A stretch of DNA of 64,000 nucleotides from Sphingopyxis macrogoltabida (GCF_001314325.1 NZ_CP009429.1:5022501-5086500); one strand, 5' to 3'; shown: positions 8,215-17,227, numbered from the stretch's first letter. Made by a program: numbers and translations. The notes: a model not told the origin generated them from the letters alone.

Positions 8215-9390
8215 ATGACGGCCTTCGACGACTGGCGCGCCCGCTCGCCCTATTATGACGAAACCCATGAGGCGCTGGCGCAGAGCGTCCGCCGCTTCGT
8301 CGCGCGCGAGATCGCACCGCACATCGACCGCTGGGAGGCCGAGGGCGAATTGCCGCGCGACCTGCACCGTAAGGCCGCCGAGGCGGGCATCCTCGGGCTG
8401 CGTTATCCCGAAGAATATGGCGGGCATTCGGAAGGCTTCGACAATTTCCACAGCCTTGTGGTTACCGAGGAACTCGCCGCGGTCGGCGCGGGCGGGCTCG
8501 GCGCGTCGCTGATGACGCACGGTATCGGGCTGCCGCCGATCCTCGCGCTGGGATCCGAAGAGCTGAAACAGCGCATCGCGCCGCCAGTGCTGGCGGGCGA
8601 CAAGATCATCGCGCTCGGTATCACCGAAGCGGGCGGCGGCAGCGACGTTGCGAATCTCAAGACGACAGCAGTGCGGGATGGCGACGATTTTGTCGTCAAC
8701 GGCGGCAAGATGTTCATCACCAGCGGCATGCGCGCCGACTGGTTGACCTGCGCGGTGCGCACCGGCGGGCCGGGCGCCGCGGGCATCTCGCTGCTGCTGA
8801 TCGACATGGCGAGCCCCGGCATCGAGCGGACGCGGCTCGACAAGATGGGCTGGCGGTGCAGCGACACCGCCGCGATCCATTTCGACGACGTCCGCGTCCC
8901 CGCGACCAACCTGATCGGGCCGGAGAATGGCGGCTTTATCGGCATCATGCGCAACTTCAATTCGGAGCGGCTGGGCATGGCGATGGGGTGCTGCGCCTAT
9001 GCCCGCGTCGCGCTGGCCGAGGCCGCGGCGTGGGCCGGGCAGCGCGAGACCTTCGGCAAGCCGCTGGTCGGCCACCAGTCGATCCGCATCAAGCTTGCCG
9101 ACATGGAACGCCAGATCGAGGCGACGCAGGCGTGGGTCGACCTTTGCGCCTGGCAGGTCAAAGAGGGCAGGGATCGTCCCGCCGACTTCGCGATGCTGAA
9201 GGTGCAGGCGACGCGCATGCTCGAAGCCGTCGCGCGCGAAGCCGCACAGGTGCTGGGCGGTGCGTCGTACATCACCGGCAGCAAGGTCGAACGTATCTAC
9301 CGCGAGGTCCGCGTCAACGCGATCGGCGGCGGCAGCGAGGAAATCATGCTCGACTTGGCGGGCCGGCAGTTGTTTGGAGGAAAGAGATGA
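8215..9390 (+). CDS. Acyl-CoA dehydrogenase
   Basis: A 391-residue FAD-dependent acyl-CoA dehydrogenase (alpha-beta-alpha fold) that oxidises an acyl-CoA to the enoyl-CoA. Visible signatures are ALGITEAGGGSDVANLKT for flavin binding and MGWRCSDTAAIHFDDVRVP in the beta domain. The usual C-terminal catalytic Glu (as in YEGT) is replaced by IGGGSEEIM. Glu251 in NSERLGMA on the preceding helix sits where isovaleryl-CoA and long-chain dehydrogenases carry their base. The start at MTAFDDW follows family convention; an in-frame ATG at 8164 would add 17 residues, and neither has a clear ribosome-binding site. The M20 amidohydrolase gene overlaps its stop, so both are in one operon, perhaps for branched or amide-bound acyl substrates. 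Confidence 0.87.
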   Translation: MTAFDDWRARSPYYDETHEALAQSVRRFVAREIAPHIDRWEAEGELPRDLHRKAAEAGILGLRYPEEYGGHSEGFDNFHSLVVTEELAAVGAGGLGASLMTHGIGLPPILALGSEELKQRIAPPVLAGDKIIALGITEAGGGSDVANLKTTAVRDGDDFVVNGGKMFITSGMRADWLTCAVRTGGPGAAGISLLLIDMASPGIERTRLDKMGWRCSDTAAIHFDDVRVPATNLIGPENGGFIGIMRNFNSERLGMAMGCCAYARVALAEAAAWAGQRETFGKPLVGHQSIRIKLADMERQIEATQAWVDLCAWQVKEGRDRPADFAMLKVQATRMLEAVAREAAQVLGGASYITGSKVERIYREVRVNAIGGGSEEIMLDLAGRQLFGGKR

Positions 9391-10592
9391 ACGAGCTTGT
9401 CCGAAGCTGGCCCGCCGAGGCCGAAACCCTGCTCGACGACCTCGTCGATCTCCGCCGCGCCATTCATCGCGAGCCCGAGCTGGGCTTGCAGAACCCGAAG
9501 ACGCTGGCGAAGATCAAGGCGGCGCTTGCCGGCCTGCCGCTCGAATTTCGTGAGGGGCCGTCGACGACCGGGCTCGTCGCGATCCTGCGCGGCCCCGCGA
9601 ACGGCCGCACCGTGCTGCTGCGCGGCGACATGGATGCGTTGCCGCTGCTCGAGGACACCGGGCTCGACTTTTCCTCCGAGATCAGCGGCGCGATGCATGC
9701 GTGCGGGCACGACACGCATGTCGCGATGCTCGTCGGGGCGGCGAAGCTGCTGTGCGCAGCACGCGACCGGCTGCCCGGCACGGTGATGTTCATGTTCCAG
9801 CCGGGCGAGGAAGGCCATCATGGCGCGCGCTTCATGCTGGAGGACGGCATCATCGATCCGCTGCCCGACGCGGCCTTTGCGCTCCACATCATGCCCAATG
9901 CGCCGCACGGCATCTTCGCCGGGCGTGCCGGGCCGCTGCTCGCCTCGTCCGATGTCCTGGCGATCACCGTCAAGGGCGCGGGCGGCCATGCTTCGATGCC
10001 GCACGATGCGGTCGATCCGATCCCGGTCGCTTGTTCCATTGTCACCGCGATCCAGACGATGGTGACGCGCCGCATTTCGGTCTTCGACCCGGCGGTGATC
10101 ACCATCGCGAAAATCGCGGCGGGGACGACGAACAATATCATCCCCGAAAGTGCCGAGATGCTCGGCACGATCCGCACCCTGTCGCCCGAGCGCCGGGCGA
10201 TGGTCGCGCGCGAGCTGAAGCGCCTCGCGCCCGCGATCGCCGAAGCGCATGGCTGCACCGCCGAAGTGCGGATCGACGAAGGCTTCCCCGTCACCGTCTG
10301 CGACGCCCGCGCGGTCGCCTTCGGCCAGTCGGTGGTCGAACAGACTTTCGGCGAGGAAGCCTGGCTCACCATGGACAATCCGGTGATGGGCGCCGAGGAT
10401 TTTTCTTATGTCCTCGAAAAGGTTCCCGGCGCGATGTTCTGGCTCGGGGCGAGCGAGGCGGGGAGCGACTGGCGGCAATGCTGCGGGCTGCACAGCAACC
10501 ATATGGTGCTCGACGAAAGCGTGATGGCGCGCGGCGCGGCGCTGCACGCGGCGCTGGCCGAGCGGTTTCTGAACGAAGGATTCGGCGCCTAG
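9387..10592 (+). CDS. M20 family metallo-amidohydrolase (hippurate hydrolase/aminoacylase-like)
   Basis: A 401-residue zinc hydrolase of the M20D group, which cleaves N-acyl amino acids such as hippurate. The N-terminal IHREPELGLQ block, VLLRGDMDALPLLE and MHACGHDTHVAML carry metal ligands. FQPGEEGHHGARFML holds the catalytic glutamate, GAGGHASMPHDAVDP marks the dimerisation lid, and the final His is in LHSNHMVLDE. The ATG overlaps the acyl-CoA dehydrogenase stop by four bases, with GGAGG six bases upstream. No signal peptide, so cytoplasmic. The operon suggests release of an acyl or amino acid moiety feeding into beta-oxidation; the natural substrate is unknown. Confidence 0.88.
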   Translation: MNELVRSWPAEAETLLDDLVDLRRAIHREPELGLQNPKTLAKIKAALAGLPLEFREGPSTTGLVAILRGPANGRTVLLRGDMDALPLLEDTGLDFSSEISGAMHACGHDTHVAMLVGAAKLLCAARDRLPGTVMFMFQPGEEGHHGARFMLEDGIIDPLPDAAFALHIMPNAPHGIFAGRAGPLLASSDVLAITVKGAGGHASMPHDAVDPIPVACSIVTAIQTMVTRRISVFDPAVITIAKIAAGTTNNIIPESAEMLGTIRTLSPERRAMVARELKRLAPAIAEAHGCTAEVRIDEGFPVTVCDARAVAFGQSVVEQTFGEEAWLTMDNPVMGAEDFSYVLEKVPGAMFWLGASEAGSDWRQCCGLHSNHMVLDESVMARGAALHAALAERFLNEGFGA

Positions 10593-10593
10593 C

Positions 10594-12030
10594 TCAATTG
10601 CCGGTTGCGACGAGCCAGGCGTTGAGCGTCTGCAACGCTGGATCGGGCGTGCAGCCGCCGGCGCGCCGCAGTACGCACGAAGGCGCATCAGTCTCGCCCG
10701 GCGCCGCGCAGGCCTCGAGCCGATAGGCCGGCGGCAGTTCGCGGACATGGGCCGGGCCGGTGACCACGACATCGAAGGCACCGGGATGAGCCGCCGCCTC
10801 CGCCTGCGTTGCCACCCGGTACATCGGCGTGTCGCGGCGATAGAGGGCATAGCTGCCCGCGACCGTCGCGCGCGGGCGATAGAGGGCGAGCCCGCACGTC
10901 CGCTCGGGACGCCCGGCGCGCTCCAGCGCGTCGGCCAAGCCGGCCTCCATCGACCAGTTGGGGCGGAAATTCCCTATCGCCAGCGCCGCCGATCCGCCAG
11001 CCCACAGCGTCAGTGCTCCCGCGGTCGCCAGCGCCAGGCGACGGCGGGAGACGTGGCGCAGCAGGTCGGCGGTGCCGATCGCGGCAAGGATGACCAGCAA
11101 CGCCGCGCTCGGCAGCACGAAGCGATATTCCTTGTGCCCGATCAGCGAGTGGACGAGCAGATGGACCACCGCCATCCAGAACAACACCGGATAGCGCCGC
11201 GCTCCGCGCGCCGCGAGCAGCAGCAGCGGCGCCAGCGCGACATGCCAATACAGGCCGAACAGCCCCAGATAACCGGTGATCGGCGAGGTGCCATAGGCCG
11301 CGGCGCGGTTTTCGACGATATTGATCCGTACCGCCTCGACCGCCCAGCGAAAGGGGGTGGCGCCCATGATCAGGTTCGCCGCTGCGTCGATCGCCAGCGC
11401 CACCAGCCCGCCGCCGACAAGCGGCAACCACGCTCGGCGCCAGTCGCGTTTGGCGGCAAAGATAGCGAGCACCAGCAGCGCGGGTGCATAATGGATGCGC
11501 GCGACGAAGCTCAGCCCCATCAACAGCCCGGCGAACGCAAAGCGGCGCGGCCCCGGCGGCGTCCGCCCCGCGACGAGCAGCCACACCGCTCCCATCATCG
11601 GTGCAAGCGCGATCGGCTCCGACAGCGCGCGCGGCGCGAAATAGACCAGCTCGAACCAGATGGCGGTGACCAGCCCGGCGACCAGCCCGTGCAGCCGCGA
11701 CAGCCTGAGGCCGAGCGCCGTCGCCGCGCCGACCACGACCAGCGAAAGCGCCGCGAGCGTCAGACGTACGATGGTCAGGTGCAATGTCGTGTCCGGCGAC
11801 AACGCGCGGCCCGCCATCGTCGGCAGTGACAGCAGTTCGGGGATCAGCCAGCTGCGGATGCCGTCGCGATAATCCCAAGTCTGGATCCACGGCCCGGCGG
11901 CGAGGTGCCAGGCGGGTTCCAGATACTGCCAGATCTCATCGAACCAATTGACCATGAAGGGCAGCGCCGCGACCGCGCGCAGCACCGCCGCCAACAGAAG
12001 CACGCCCCAGAAAATCTGCCGCTCGCCCAT
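10594..12030 (-). CDS. GT22-like (ALG9/PIG-B type) membrane mannosyltransferase
   Basis: A 478-residue polytopic membrane protein with about nine or ten helices. It resembles the GT22 family of lipid-linked mannosyltransferases. The acidic motif WFDEIWQYLEPAWHL near the N-terminus matches the first luminal loop signature, and HKEYRFVLPS matches the conserved HKE-RF-P motif. The C-terminal 130 residues after the last helix form a soluble domain with several cysteines. The ATG at 12030 lies 9 bases downstream of the nadB stop; a TTG at 12042 overlapping that stop is an alternative. The acceptor, probably a polyprenyl- or glycolipid, is unknown. GT22 members in bacteria are often called GPI mannosyltransferase 3-like without evidence of GPI synthesis. 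Confidence 0.75.
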   Translation of the reverse strand: MGERQIFWGVLLLAAVLRAVAALPFMVNWFDEIWQYLEPAWHLAAGPWIQTWDYRDGIRSWLIPELLSLPTMAGRALSPDTTLHLTIVRLTLAALSLVVVGAATALGLRLSRLHGLVAGLVTAIWFELVYFAPRALSEPIALAPMMGAVWLLVAGRTPPGPRRFAFAGLLMGLSFVARIHYAPALLVLAIFAAKRDWRRAWLPLVGGGLVALAIDAAANLIMGATPFRWAVEAVRINIVENRAAAYGTSPITGYLGLFGLYWHVALAPLLLLAARGARRYPVLFWMAVVHLLVHSLIGHKEYRFVLPSAALLVILAAIGTADLLRHVSRRRLALATAGALTLWAGGSAALAIGNFRPNWSMEAGLADALERAGRPERTCGLALYRPRATVAGSYALYRRDTPMYRVATQAEAAAHPGAFDVVVTGPAHVRELPPAYRLEACAAPGETDAPSCVLRRAGGCTPDPALQTLNAWLVATGN

Positions 12031-12038
12031 GCGGGCGA

Positions 12039-13625
12039 TCAAGGAACGAGCACCGTATCGACCGCTTGCGGCAACAGGTCCGGATAATCGAGCGTATAGT
12101 GCAGCCCGCGGCTTTCCTTGCGGTGCAGCGCGCTGCGGACGATCAGTTCGGCGCACTGGAGCAGGTTGCGCAGCTCGATGAGGTCGGTGGTGACGCGGAA
12201 ATGGCCGTAATAGTCGCCGACCTCGTCGGTCAGCATCTTGATCCGGTGCTGCGCGCGTTCGAGCCTTTTGGTGGTGCGGACGATGCCGACATAGTTCCAC
12301 ATGAAGCGGCGGATCTCGGTCCAGTTCTGCTTGATCACGACTTCTTCGTCCGAATCGGTGACGCGGCTTTCGTCCCACGGGCGGATCGCCGGCGGCGTGT
12401 CGAGTTCGTCCCAGCGCGCGACAATGTCCTTCGCCGCCGCTTCGCCGAAGACGAAGCATTCGAGCAGGCTGTTCGATGCGAGGCGGTTCGCGCCATGGAG
12501 CCCGCTTTCGGTGCATTCGCCCGCGGCATAGAGCCCGGGAAGATCGGTGCGCCCGTCGAGGTCGATCAAGATGCCGCCGCAGGTATAATGCTGCGCGGGC
12601 ACCACCGGGATCGGCTGTTTCGTCATGTCGATGCCGAGCGTCAGCAGCTTTTCATAGATGTTCGGGAAATGGCCCGCGACGAAATCGGGGTCCTTGTCGC
12701 TGATGTCGAGATGGACATAGTCGAGCCCGAAGCGCTTGATCTGGTCGTCGTTGGCGCGCGCGACGACATCGCGCGGCGCCAGTTCGGCGCGCGCGTCATA
12801 GTCGGGCATATAGCGATGGCCGGTCACCGGATGCTTCAAGATGCCGCCTTCGCCGCGCACCGCCTCGGTAATCAGGAAATTCTTGACGTCGAGATTATAG
12901 AGGCAGGTCGGGTGGAACTGCATCATTTCCATGTTGCTGACCCGCGCGCCGGCGCGCCACGCCATCGCGATGCCGTCGCCGGTCGCTCCTCTTGGGGCAG
13001 TGGAGAATTGATAGACGCGCCCCGCGCCGCCGCTGGCGAGGATGGTCGCGCGGCCGACATGCGCACGCACCTTGCCGGTCTTTTCGTCGAGCGCATAGAC
13101 GCCCCAGACGCGGCCCGAGCCCGAATAGCGTTCCTCGTGGCGGCCGGTGATCAGGTCGATGCACGCCTGCCCGGGGAGCAGCGTGATGTTCGGATGCGCC
13201 TCTGCGGTCTTCAAGAGCGCCGCCTGCACCGCCCAGCCGGTCGCGTCGTCGACATGGACGATGCGGCGGTGCGAATGGCCGCCTTCGCGCGTCAGGTGGA
13301 GCGCTTCGGCTTCCTTGTTGAACGGCACGCCCATCTCGATGAGCCGCTCGATCGCGTGCGGGGCATTCTCGACGACGAACTCGACCGTCTGCCGCCGGTT
13401 CAATCCGGCGCCGGCGACCATCGTGTCCTCGATATGATTTTCGAACGTGTCGCCCGCGTCGAGCACCGCGGCGATTCCGCCCTGCGCCCAGGCAGTCGAT
13501 CCGCCGGTGAGTTCGCCCTTGGCGAGGACGAGGACGCGGCAATGATCGGCGAGCCCAATCGCGGCGGTCAGCCCGGCGGCGCCCGAGCCGACGATGATGA
13601 CGTCGTGAGAGTTATTATCTGACAT
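12039..13625 (-). CDS. nadB: L-aspartate oxidase
   Basis: A 528-residue FAD enzyme that oxidises L-aspartate to iminoaspartate, the first step of de novo NAD synthesis. The FAD motif VIIVGSGAAGLTAAIGL is at the N-terminus. ELTGGSTAWAQGGIAAVLD, the HSHRRIVHVDDATG block and QFHPTCLY are the fumarate reductase-like active-site segments. The C-terminal helical domain carries RRFMWNYVGIVR. The length fits the family. Partner genes nadA and nadC are not adjacent. The downstream mannosyltransferase starts nine bases after the stop and may be co-transcribed. The ATG at 13625 is used; an overlapping TTG one codon earlier is unlikely. Confidence 0.95.
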   Translation of the reverse strand: MSDNNSHDVIIVGSGAAGLTAAIGLADHCRVLVLAKGELTGGSTAWAQGGIAAVLDAGDTFENHIEDTMVAGAGLNRRQTVEFVVENAPHAIERLIEMGVPFNKEAEALHLTREGGHSHRRIVHVDDATGWAVQAALLKTAEAHPNITLLPGQACIDLITGRHEERYSGSGRVWGVYALDEKTGKVRAHVGRATILASGGAGRVYQFSTAPRGATGDGIAMAWRAGARVSNMEMMQFHPTCLYNLDVKNFLITEAVRGEGGILKHPVTGHRYMPDYDARAELAPRDVVARANDDQIKRFGLDYVHLDISDKDPDFVAGHFPNIYEKLLTLGIDMTKQPIPVVPAQHYTCGGILIDLDGRTDLPGLYAAGECTESGLHGANRLASNSLLECFVFGEAAAKDIVARWDELDTPPAIRPWDESRVTDSDEEVVIKQNWTEIRRFMWNYVGIVRTTKRLERAQHRIKMLTDEVGDYYGHFRVTTDLIELRNLLQCAELIVRSALHRKESRGLHYTLDYPDLLPQAVDTVLVP

Positions 13626-13632
13626 CAAAATT

Positions 13633-13714
13633 CCGTTCGCATCGAGCGAAGTCGAGATGCCCCTCGGCTCGGTTCTATCCTGATGGGTGTCTCGACTTCG
13701 CTCGACACGAACGG
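13633..13714. repeat. Dispersed inverted repeat, family with GAGCGAAGTCGAGA core (copy 1)
   Basis: Arms 13633-13662 and 13685-13714 are 30-bp imperfect reverse complements with four mismatches around a 22-bp loop. The shared core is GAGCGAAGTCGAGA. The same element occurs in reverse orientation at 21296-21378. It lies between two genes on the same strand, upstream of nadB. Confidence 0.8.
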
Positions 13715-13724
13715 GAAGAGAAGA

Positions 13725-14648
13725 TCACCCATTCGCTGCCCGCGTCAGGTTGAGGAACACATCTTCGAGGTCGGCTTCGCGCGTCGAGACGTCGACGATG
13801 CCGTGCCCCATCGCGTTGACCGCGGCGAGCACTTCGCCGGCGTTGGCGCGGTCCTTGTTGTAGCTGATCGCGAGCCCGCGCTCGCCCTCGCGCTCGACCT
13901 TGTCGAACGCGGGGTGGCTCGGCAGGTCGGTGACATCGGCATCGAGCGTCACGACGACGATCTTCTCGCGCGCCATGTCGACCAGCTCGCGCGTCGGCTT
14001 GTTCGCGATCAGCCGGCCGTGGTTGATGATGGCGATGCGGTCGCAGAGCTCTTCGGCTTCCTCCAGATAGTGCGTCGTCAGCACGACGGTGACGCCGCGG
14101 TCGTTGAGCGACTGGACATAGGACCAGAGCTGCTGGCGCAGTTCGATATCGACCCCCGCGGTGGGTTCGTCGAGCACGATGATCGGCGGCGAATGCACCA
14201 TCGCCTTGGCGACGAGCAGGCGGCGCTTCATGCCGCCCGACAGCGTGCGCGCATAGGCATCGCGCTTGTCCGACAGGTGCACTGCGGCGAGCAGTTCGTC
14301 CGAAATACGCTTGTCCTTGGGCACGCCGTACAGCCCGGCCTGGTTCTCGAGCGTCTCGAACGGCGTGAAGAAGGGGTCGAAGACGATTTCCTGCGGAACG
14401 ATGCCGATCGAATATTTGGCGTTGCGCGGATCGGCGTCGATGTCGAAGCCCCAGATGCTCGCGCTCCCGCTGGTCTTGTTGACGAGCCCGGCGAGGATGT
14501 TGATCAGCGTCGACTTGCCCGCGCCGTTCGGCCCGAGCAGCCCGAAGATTTGCCCGCGCGGGACGTCGAAGCTGACGTTGTCGAGCGCCCGCTTGCCGCC
14601 GGCATAGGTTTTGGAGACGGCGTCGATGCGGATCGCGGCTTCACTCAT
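13725..14648 (-). CDS. ABC transporter ATP-binding protein (ABC-2/NodI-type)
   Basis: A 307-residue ABC ATPase. Walker A is GPNGAGKST, the Q-loop region is GIVPQEI, the signature is LSGGMKRR, Walker B is IIVLDEP and the switch His is in LTTHYLEEAEE. The C-terminal 80 residues form the small domain found in DrrA/CcmA/NodI-type exporters. The start at 14648 is chosen because GGAAAC lies seven bases upstream; an in-frame start at 14660 would add four residues. No permease gene is adjacent on either side, so the partner is encoded elsewhere or the gene moved. Substrate unknown. Confidence 0.85.
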   Translation of the reverse strand: MSEAAIRIDAVSKTYAGGKRALDNVSFDVPRGQIFGLLGPNGAGKSTLINILAGLVNKTSGSASIWGFDIDADPRNAKYSIGIVPQEIVFDPFFTPFETLENQAGLYGVPKDKRISDELLAAVHLSDKRDAYARTLSGGMKRRLLVAKAMVHSPPIIVLDEPTAGVDIELRQQLWSYVQSLNDRGVTVVLTTHYLEEAEELCDRIAIINHGRLIANKPTRELVDMAREKIVVVTLDADVTDLPSHPAFDKVEREGERGLAISYNKDRANAGEVLAAVNAMGHGIVDVSTREADLEDVFLNLTRAANG

Positions 14649-14761
14649 GCGCGTTTCCATAGCTGCGCTCTCGCGGCGGGGAAAGGCTTCATCGCGCTCC
14701 CGATTTTCTGGTCAGCGCCGCGTTAACGCTAAATTGGAAGGTCGCTGGTAGAAGCCGGGAT

Positions 14762-15319
14762 GTGAGGACCAGACACACCATCCGCCCGCTGCCTGCGCAG
14801 CGCGGCCTAGCCGCCTTTGCGCTTTTGCTCGCGCCCGCCGCTTCGCCGGCGCTGGCGCAGAACAATGCGCAGACCGAGGCCGAAGCCATCGTGCTGCGGC
14901 CGCTTTCCTTCTTCAAGGTCAACGACCTCGACTTCGGCGATATCATCGCATCGGGGAGCGCCGGAACCGTGCGCCTCTATCCCGACGGATCGCGGACGAA
15001 GACCGGCGGCGTGACGCTGGCGGGCAACGGCGGCGAACCCGCGCGCTTCGCCGGGCTGGGCACGCCGCAGCGGCAGGTCAATATTTCGCTGGGATCGAAC
15101 ACGATCTGGATCACCGGCCCGGGCACGCGGATGCGGGTGCGCGATTTCGAGATCGGCAGCACGCCGACGGCGATCCTGTCGACCTCGCCGACGCGCTTCC
15201 GGATCGACAGTGTGCTCGGCAATTATAATTTCCCGGTCGGCGCAACGCTGGAGGTCGGCGCCAATCAGGCGCCCGGCGACTATAGCGGCAGTTTCACGAT
15301 CACCCTGAATTATCTTTGA
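14762..15319 (+). CDS. DUF4402 secreted protein
   Basis: A 185-residue protein with a signal peptide (LAAFALLLAPAASPALA, cleavage before QNN) and one DUF4402 domain. The family signature FKVNDLDFGDIIASGSAGTV is clear, and the C-terminus NQAPGDYSGSFTITLNY is the usual terminal strand. DUF4402 proteins are beta-rich surface or periplasmic proteins related to pilin-like subunits, with no enzymatic residues. GTG at 14762 is the start, giving a basic n-region for the signal. It is divergent from the ABC ATPase gene and is followed by a nested hairpin at 15344-15393. Confidence 0.78.
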   Translation: MRTRHTIRPLPAQRGLAAFALLLAPAASPALAQNNAQTEAEAIVLRPLSFFKVNDLDFGDIIASGSAGTVRLYPDGSRTKTGGVTLAGNGGEPARFAGLGTPQRQVNISLGSNTIWITGPGTRMRVRDFEIGSTPTAILSTSPTRFRIDSVLGNYNFPVGATLEVGANQAPGDYSGSFTITLNYL

Positions 15320-15343
15320 CGTTCAACGTCTGCTTGTGGGGAG

Positions 15344-15393
15344 GACGGCACCGGGGACCACTTGCGCCTGAAAAGGCGCTCGCCGGTGCCGTC
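15344..15393 (+). terminator. Nested hairpin, probable terminator or small structured RNA
   Basis: An 11-bp perfect stem (GACGGCACCGG at 15344-15354 with CCGGTGCCGTC at 15383-15393) encloses an inner 5-bp stem GCGCC/GGCGC with a TGAAAA loop. It lies 24 bp after the DUF4402 stop. Only a short AT stretch follows (ATTTG), so it is a weak intrinsic terminator by sequence and could instead be part of a small RNA. Confidence 0.5.
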
Positions 15394-15497
15394 ATTTGCA
15401 GCGGCGGAACGGGAAGCGGGCCGGGCCTTTACCTTCTTTTCACGGCGGGCCATTATCGCGGGGCTTGAGGGACCACTCGCATCGCTGGAACCTCTAT

Positions 15498-15959
15498 ATG
15501 CCCCTCGCCCGTGAAATGCAGCGACTGCGCGACGAGCATGCGGCGCTGGTCACGCTGGCGCGCATCCTGACCGGCATGATCCGTGCGCCGCAGCCGCCGC
15601 GGATGACCGAACTGGCCGCGGCGCGCGGCCTGCTCCGCGACACGCTGCTCCGCCATCTCAAATGCGAGGACTGGATCCTCTACCCGCGACTCAAGGCCAG
15701 CGGCGATCCCGAACTGGTCCGGATCACGCGCGAGTTCGAACTCGAAATGGGCGATCTTGCCGACGACTTTACCGCCTATGACAATGAATGGACGCCCCAG
15801 CGGGTCGCTGCGGGCTGGCCGGATTTTTGCCGCGAGACGGCGATCATGCTGGACATATTGGCGATGCGGATCGAGCGTGAGGAGCGCGACCTCTATCCGC
15901 TCGCCGAAAACCTCGGTCCGTCGCGCGCGGCGATGGGGATTGCGGCGGTCGGTGCTTGA
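15498..15959 (+). CDS. Hemerythrin-like HHE domain protein
   Basis: A 153-residue helical protein resembling the HHE cation-binding/hemerythrin domain. The visible ligands are His in RDEHAALV, the HxxxE pair in RHLKCEDWILYPRL, and Glu residues in EREERDLYPLAE. The second HxxxH motif expected of a full hemerythrin is replaced by EREERD, so metal binding may be altered or lost. The start at 15498 is the first methionine before the conserved helix; there is only a weak GGAA site upstream and an open extension exists. It stands alone between two other plus-strand genes. An oxygen, iron or nitric oxide sensing role is possible but unproven. Confidence 0.65.
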   Translation: MPLAREMQRLRDEHAALVTLARILTGMIRAPQPPRMTELAAARGLLRDTLLRHLKCEDWILYPRLKASGDPELVRITREFELEMGDLADDFTAYDNEWTPQRVAAGWPDFCRETAIMLDILAMRIEREERDLYPLAENLGPSRAAMGIAAVGA

Positions 15960-16011
15960 TTTGCGGGGCGGCCTCGCCTAGCCGCCCGGGCAAGCATTGG
16001 AGATTTTCAAG

Positions 16012-16281
16012 ATGACCGACACCCCGCCCGATCGCCTGTCGACCAACCCGCGCTCGCCCCATTTCGACATGGAGGTGCTGCAGCGCGGTATCGGCATCCG
16101 CTTCAAGGGCAAGGAGCGCACCGACGTCGAGGAATATTCGATTTCCGAAGGCTGGATCCGCGTCGCGGCGGGCAAGTCGAAGGACCGCTTCGGGCAGGCG
16201 ATGACGATCAAATTGTCGGGCGAGGTCGAGGCGTGGTTCGAGGATACGGCGGCCGAAGACGGCGAAGCCGCGGCCGACTGA
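16012..16281 (+). CDS. DUF3297 family small protein
   Basis: An 89-residue acidic cytoplasmic protein that matches DUF3297, a short family widespread in proteobacteria with no known function. Its hallmark is the stretch LSTNPRSPHFDMEVLQRGIGIRFKG, followed by EYSISEGWIRVAAGKSKDRFG. A GGAG site lies nine bases before the ATG. It converges with glutaminase across 16 bp. No partner gene is implied. Confidence 0.85.
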   Translation: MTDTPPDRLSTNPRSPHFDMEVLQRGIGIRFKGKERTDVEEYSISEGWIRVAAGKSKDRFGQAMTIKLSGEVEAWFEDTAAEDGEAAAD

Positions 16282-16297
16282 GCGGCGCCTGCGGGCG

Positions 16298-17227
16298 TCA
16301 GTCGAACACCGACCAGCCCGCCGCATAGGCGAAATGTTCGAGCGCGAGCGCGCCGACGAGCGACGTTCCCGCCTCGTTGAGTCCCGGCGACCACACCGCG
16401 ATCGATCCCTGTCCCGGCGCGATGCAGAGGATGCCGCCGCCGACCCCGCTCTTGCCCGGCAGGCCGACGCGAAAGGCAAATTCGCCGCTATTGTCGTAAT
16501 GGCCGCACAGCATCATGATCGCGTTGATGCGGCGCGCGCGGTGCGGGTCGATCAGTTGCTCGCCGGTCAGCGGGTCGCGCCCTTCCATCGCGAGGAACAG
16601 TCCGGCCTTGGCGAGCTGGCGGCAACTCATCGCGATCGCGCACTGGCGGAAATAGACCCCGGTCACCGCCTCGACCGGATGGCGCAGATTGTCGAACGCC
16701 TGCATGAAATAGCCGAGGCTGCGGTTGCGGGCGCCGGTTTCGGATTCGGAAGCGGCCACGTCGCGGTCGATATCGACGCCGTCGTCGCCGGCGCGGGCGC
16801 GGATGAAATCGAGTATCTCGTCGATCACCGCGTCACCGGCCCGGCCGTCGATCAGCCGGTCGGTCGTCGCGATCGCGCCGGCGTTGATCAGCGGATTGCG
16901 CGGAATGCCCTGTTCGCTTTCGAGCTGGACGATCGAGTTGAATGCCGACCCCGACGGCTCACGCCCGACGCTGTCCCATAGCGAACTGCCGACGCGGCGG
17001 AGCGCGAGCGCCAGCGTGAAGACCTTCGACACCGACTGGATCGAAAAGGCGATGTCGGCGTCGCCGGCCGCATGCACCGTCCCGTCGGGAAGCGCGAGCG
17101 CGAAGCCGAAGCGGTTCGGATCGACCTTGGCCAGCGCCGGGATATAGTCGGCGACCCGGCCCTGGCCGCGGTGCGGCAGGGCGACCTGATAGGCTTCGGC
17201 GACGCAGCGGGCGAGATCGGGAGTCAT
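16298..17227 (-). CDS. glsA: Glutaminase A
   Basis: A 309-residue serine-dependent glutaminase that hydrolyses L-glutamine to glutamate and ammonia. The beta-lactamase-like fold is marked by the catalytic SxxK motif in [10 protein letters not shown]. Other family blocks are [27 protein letters not shown] and the C-terminal [35 protein letters not shown] region, whose serine and glycine stretch closes the active site. Length is standard. It is divergent from the VOC operon; the 100-bp AT-rich intergenic region must hold both promoters. Confidence 0.95.
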   Translation of the reverse strand: MTPDLARCVAEAYQVALPHRGQGRVADYIPALAKVDPNRFGFALALPDGTVHAAGDADIAFSIQSVSKVFTLALALRRVGSSLWDSVGREPSGSAFNSIVQLESEQGIPRNPLINAGAIATTDRLIDGRAGDAVIDEILDFIRARAGDDGVDIDRDVAASESETGARNRSLGYFMQAFDNLRHPVEAVTGVYFRQCAIAMSCRQLAKAGLFLAMEGRDPLTGEQLIDPHRARRINAIMMLCGHYDNSGEFAFRVGLPGKSGVGGGILCIAPGQGSIAVWSPGLNEAGTSLVGALALEHFAYAAGWSVFD

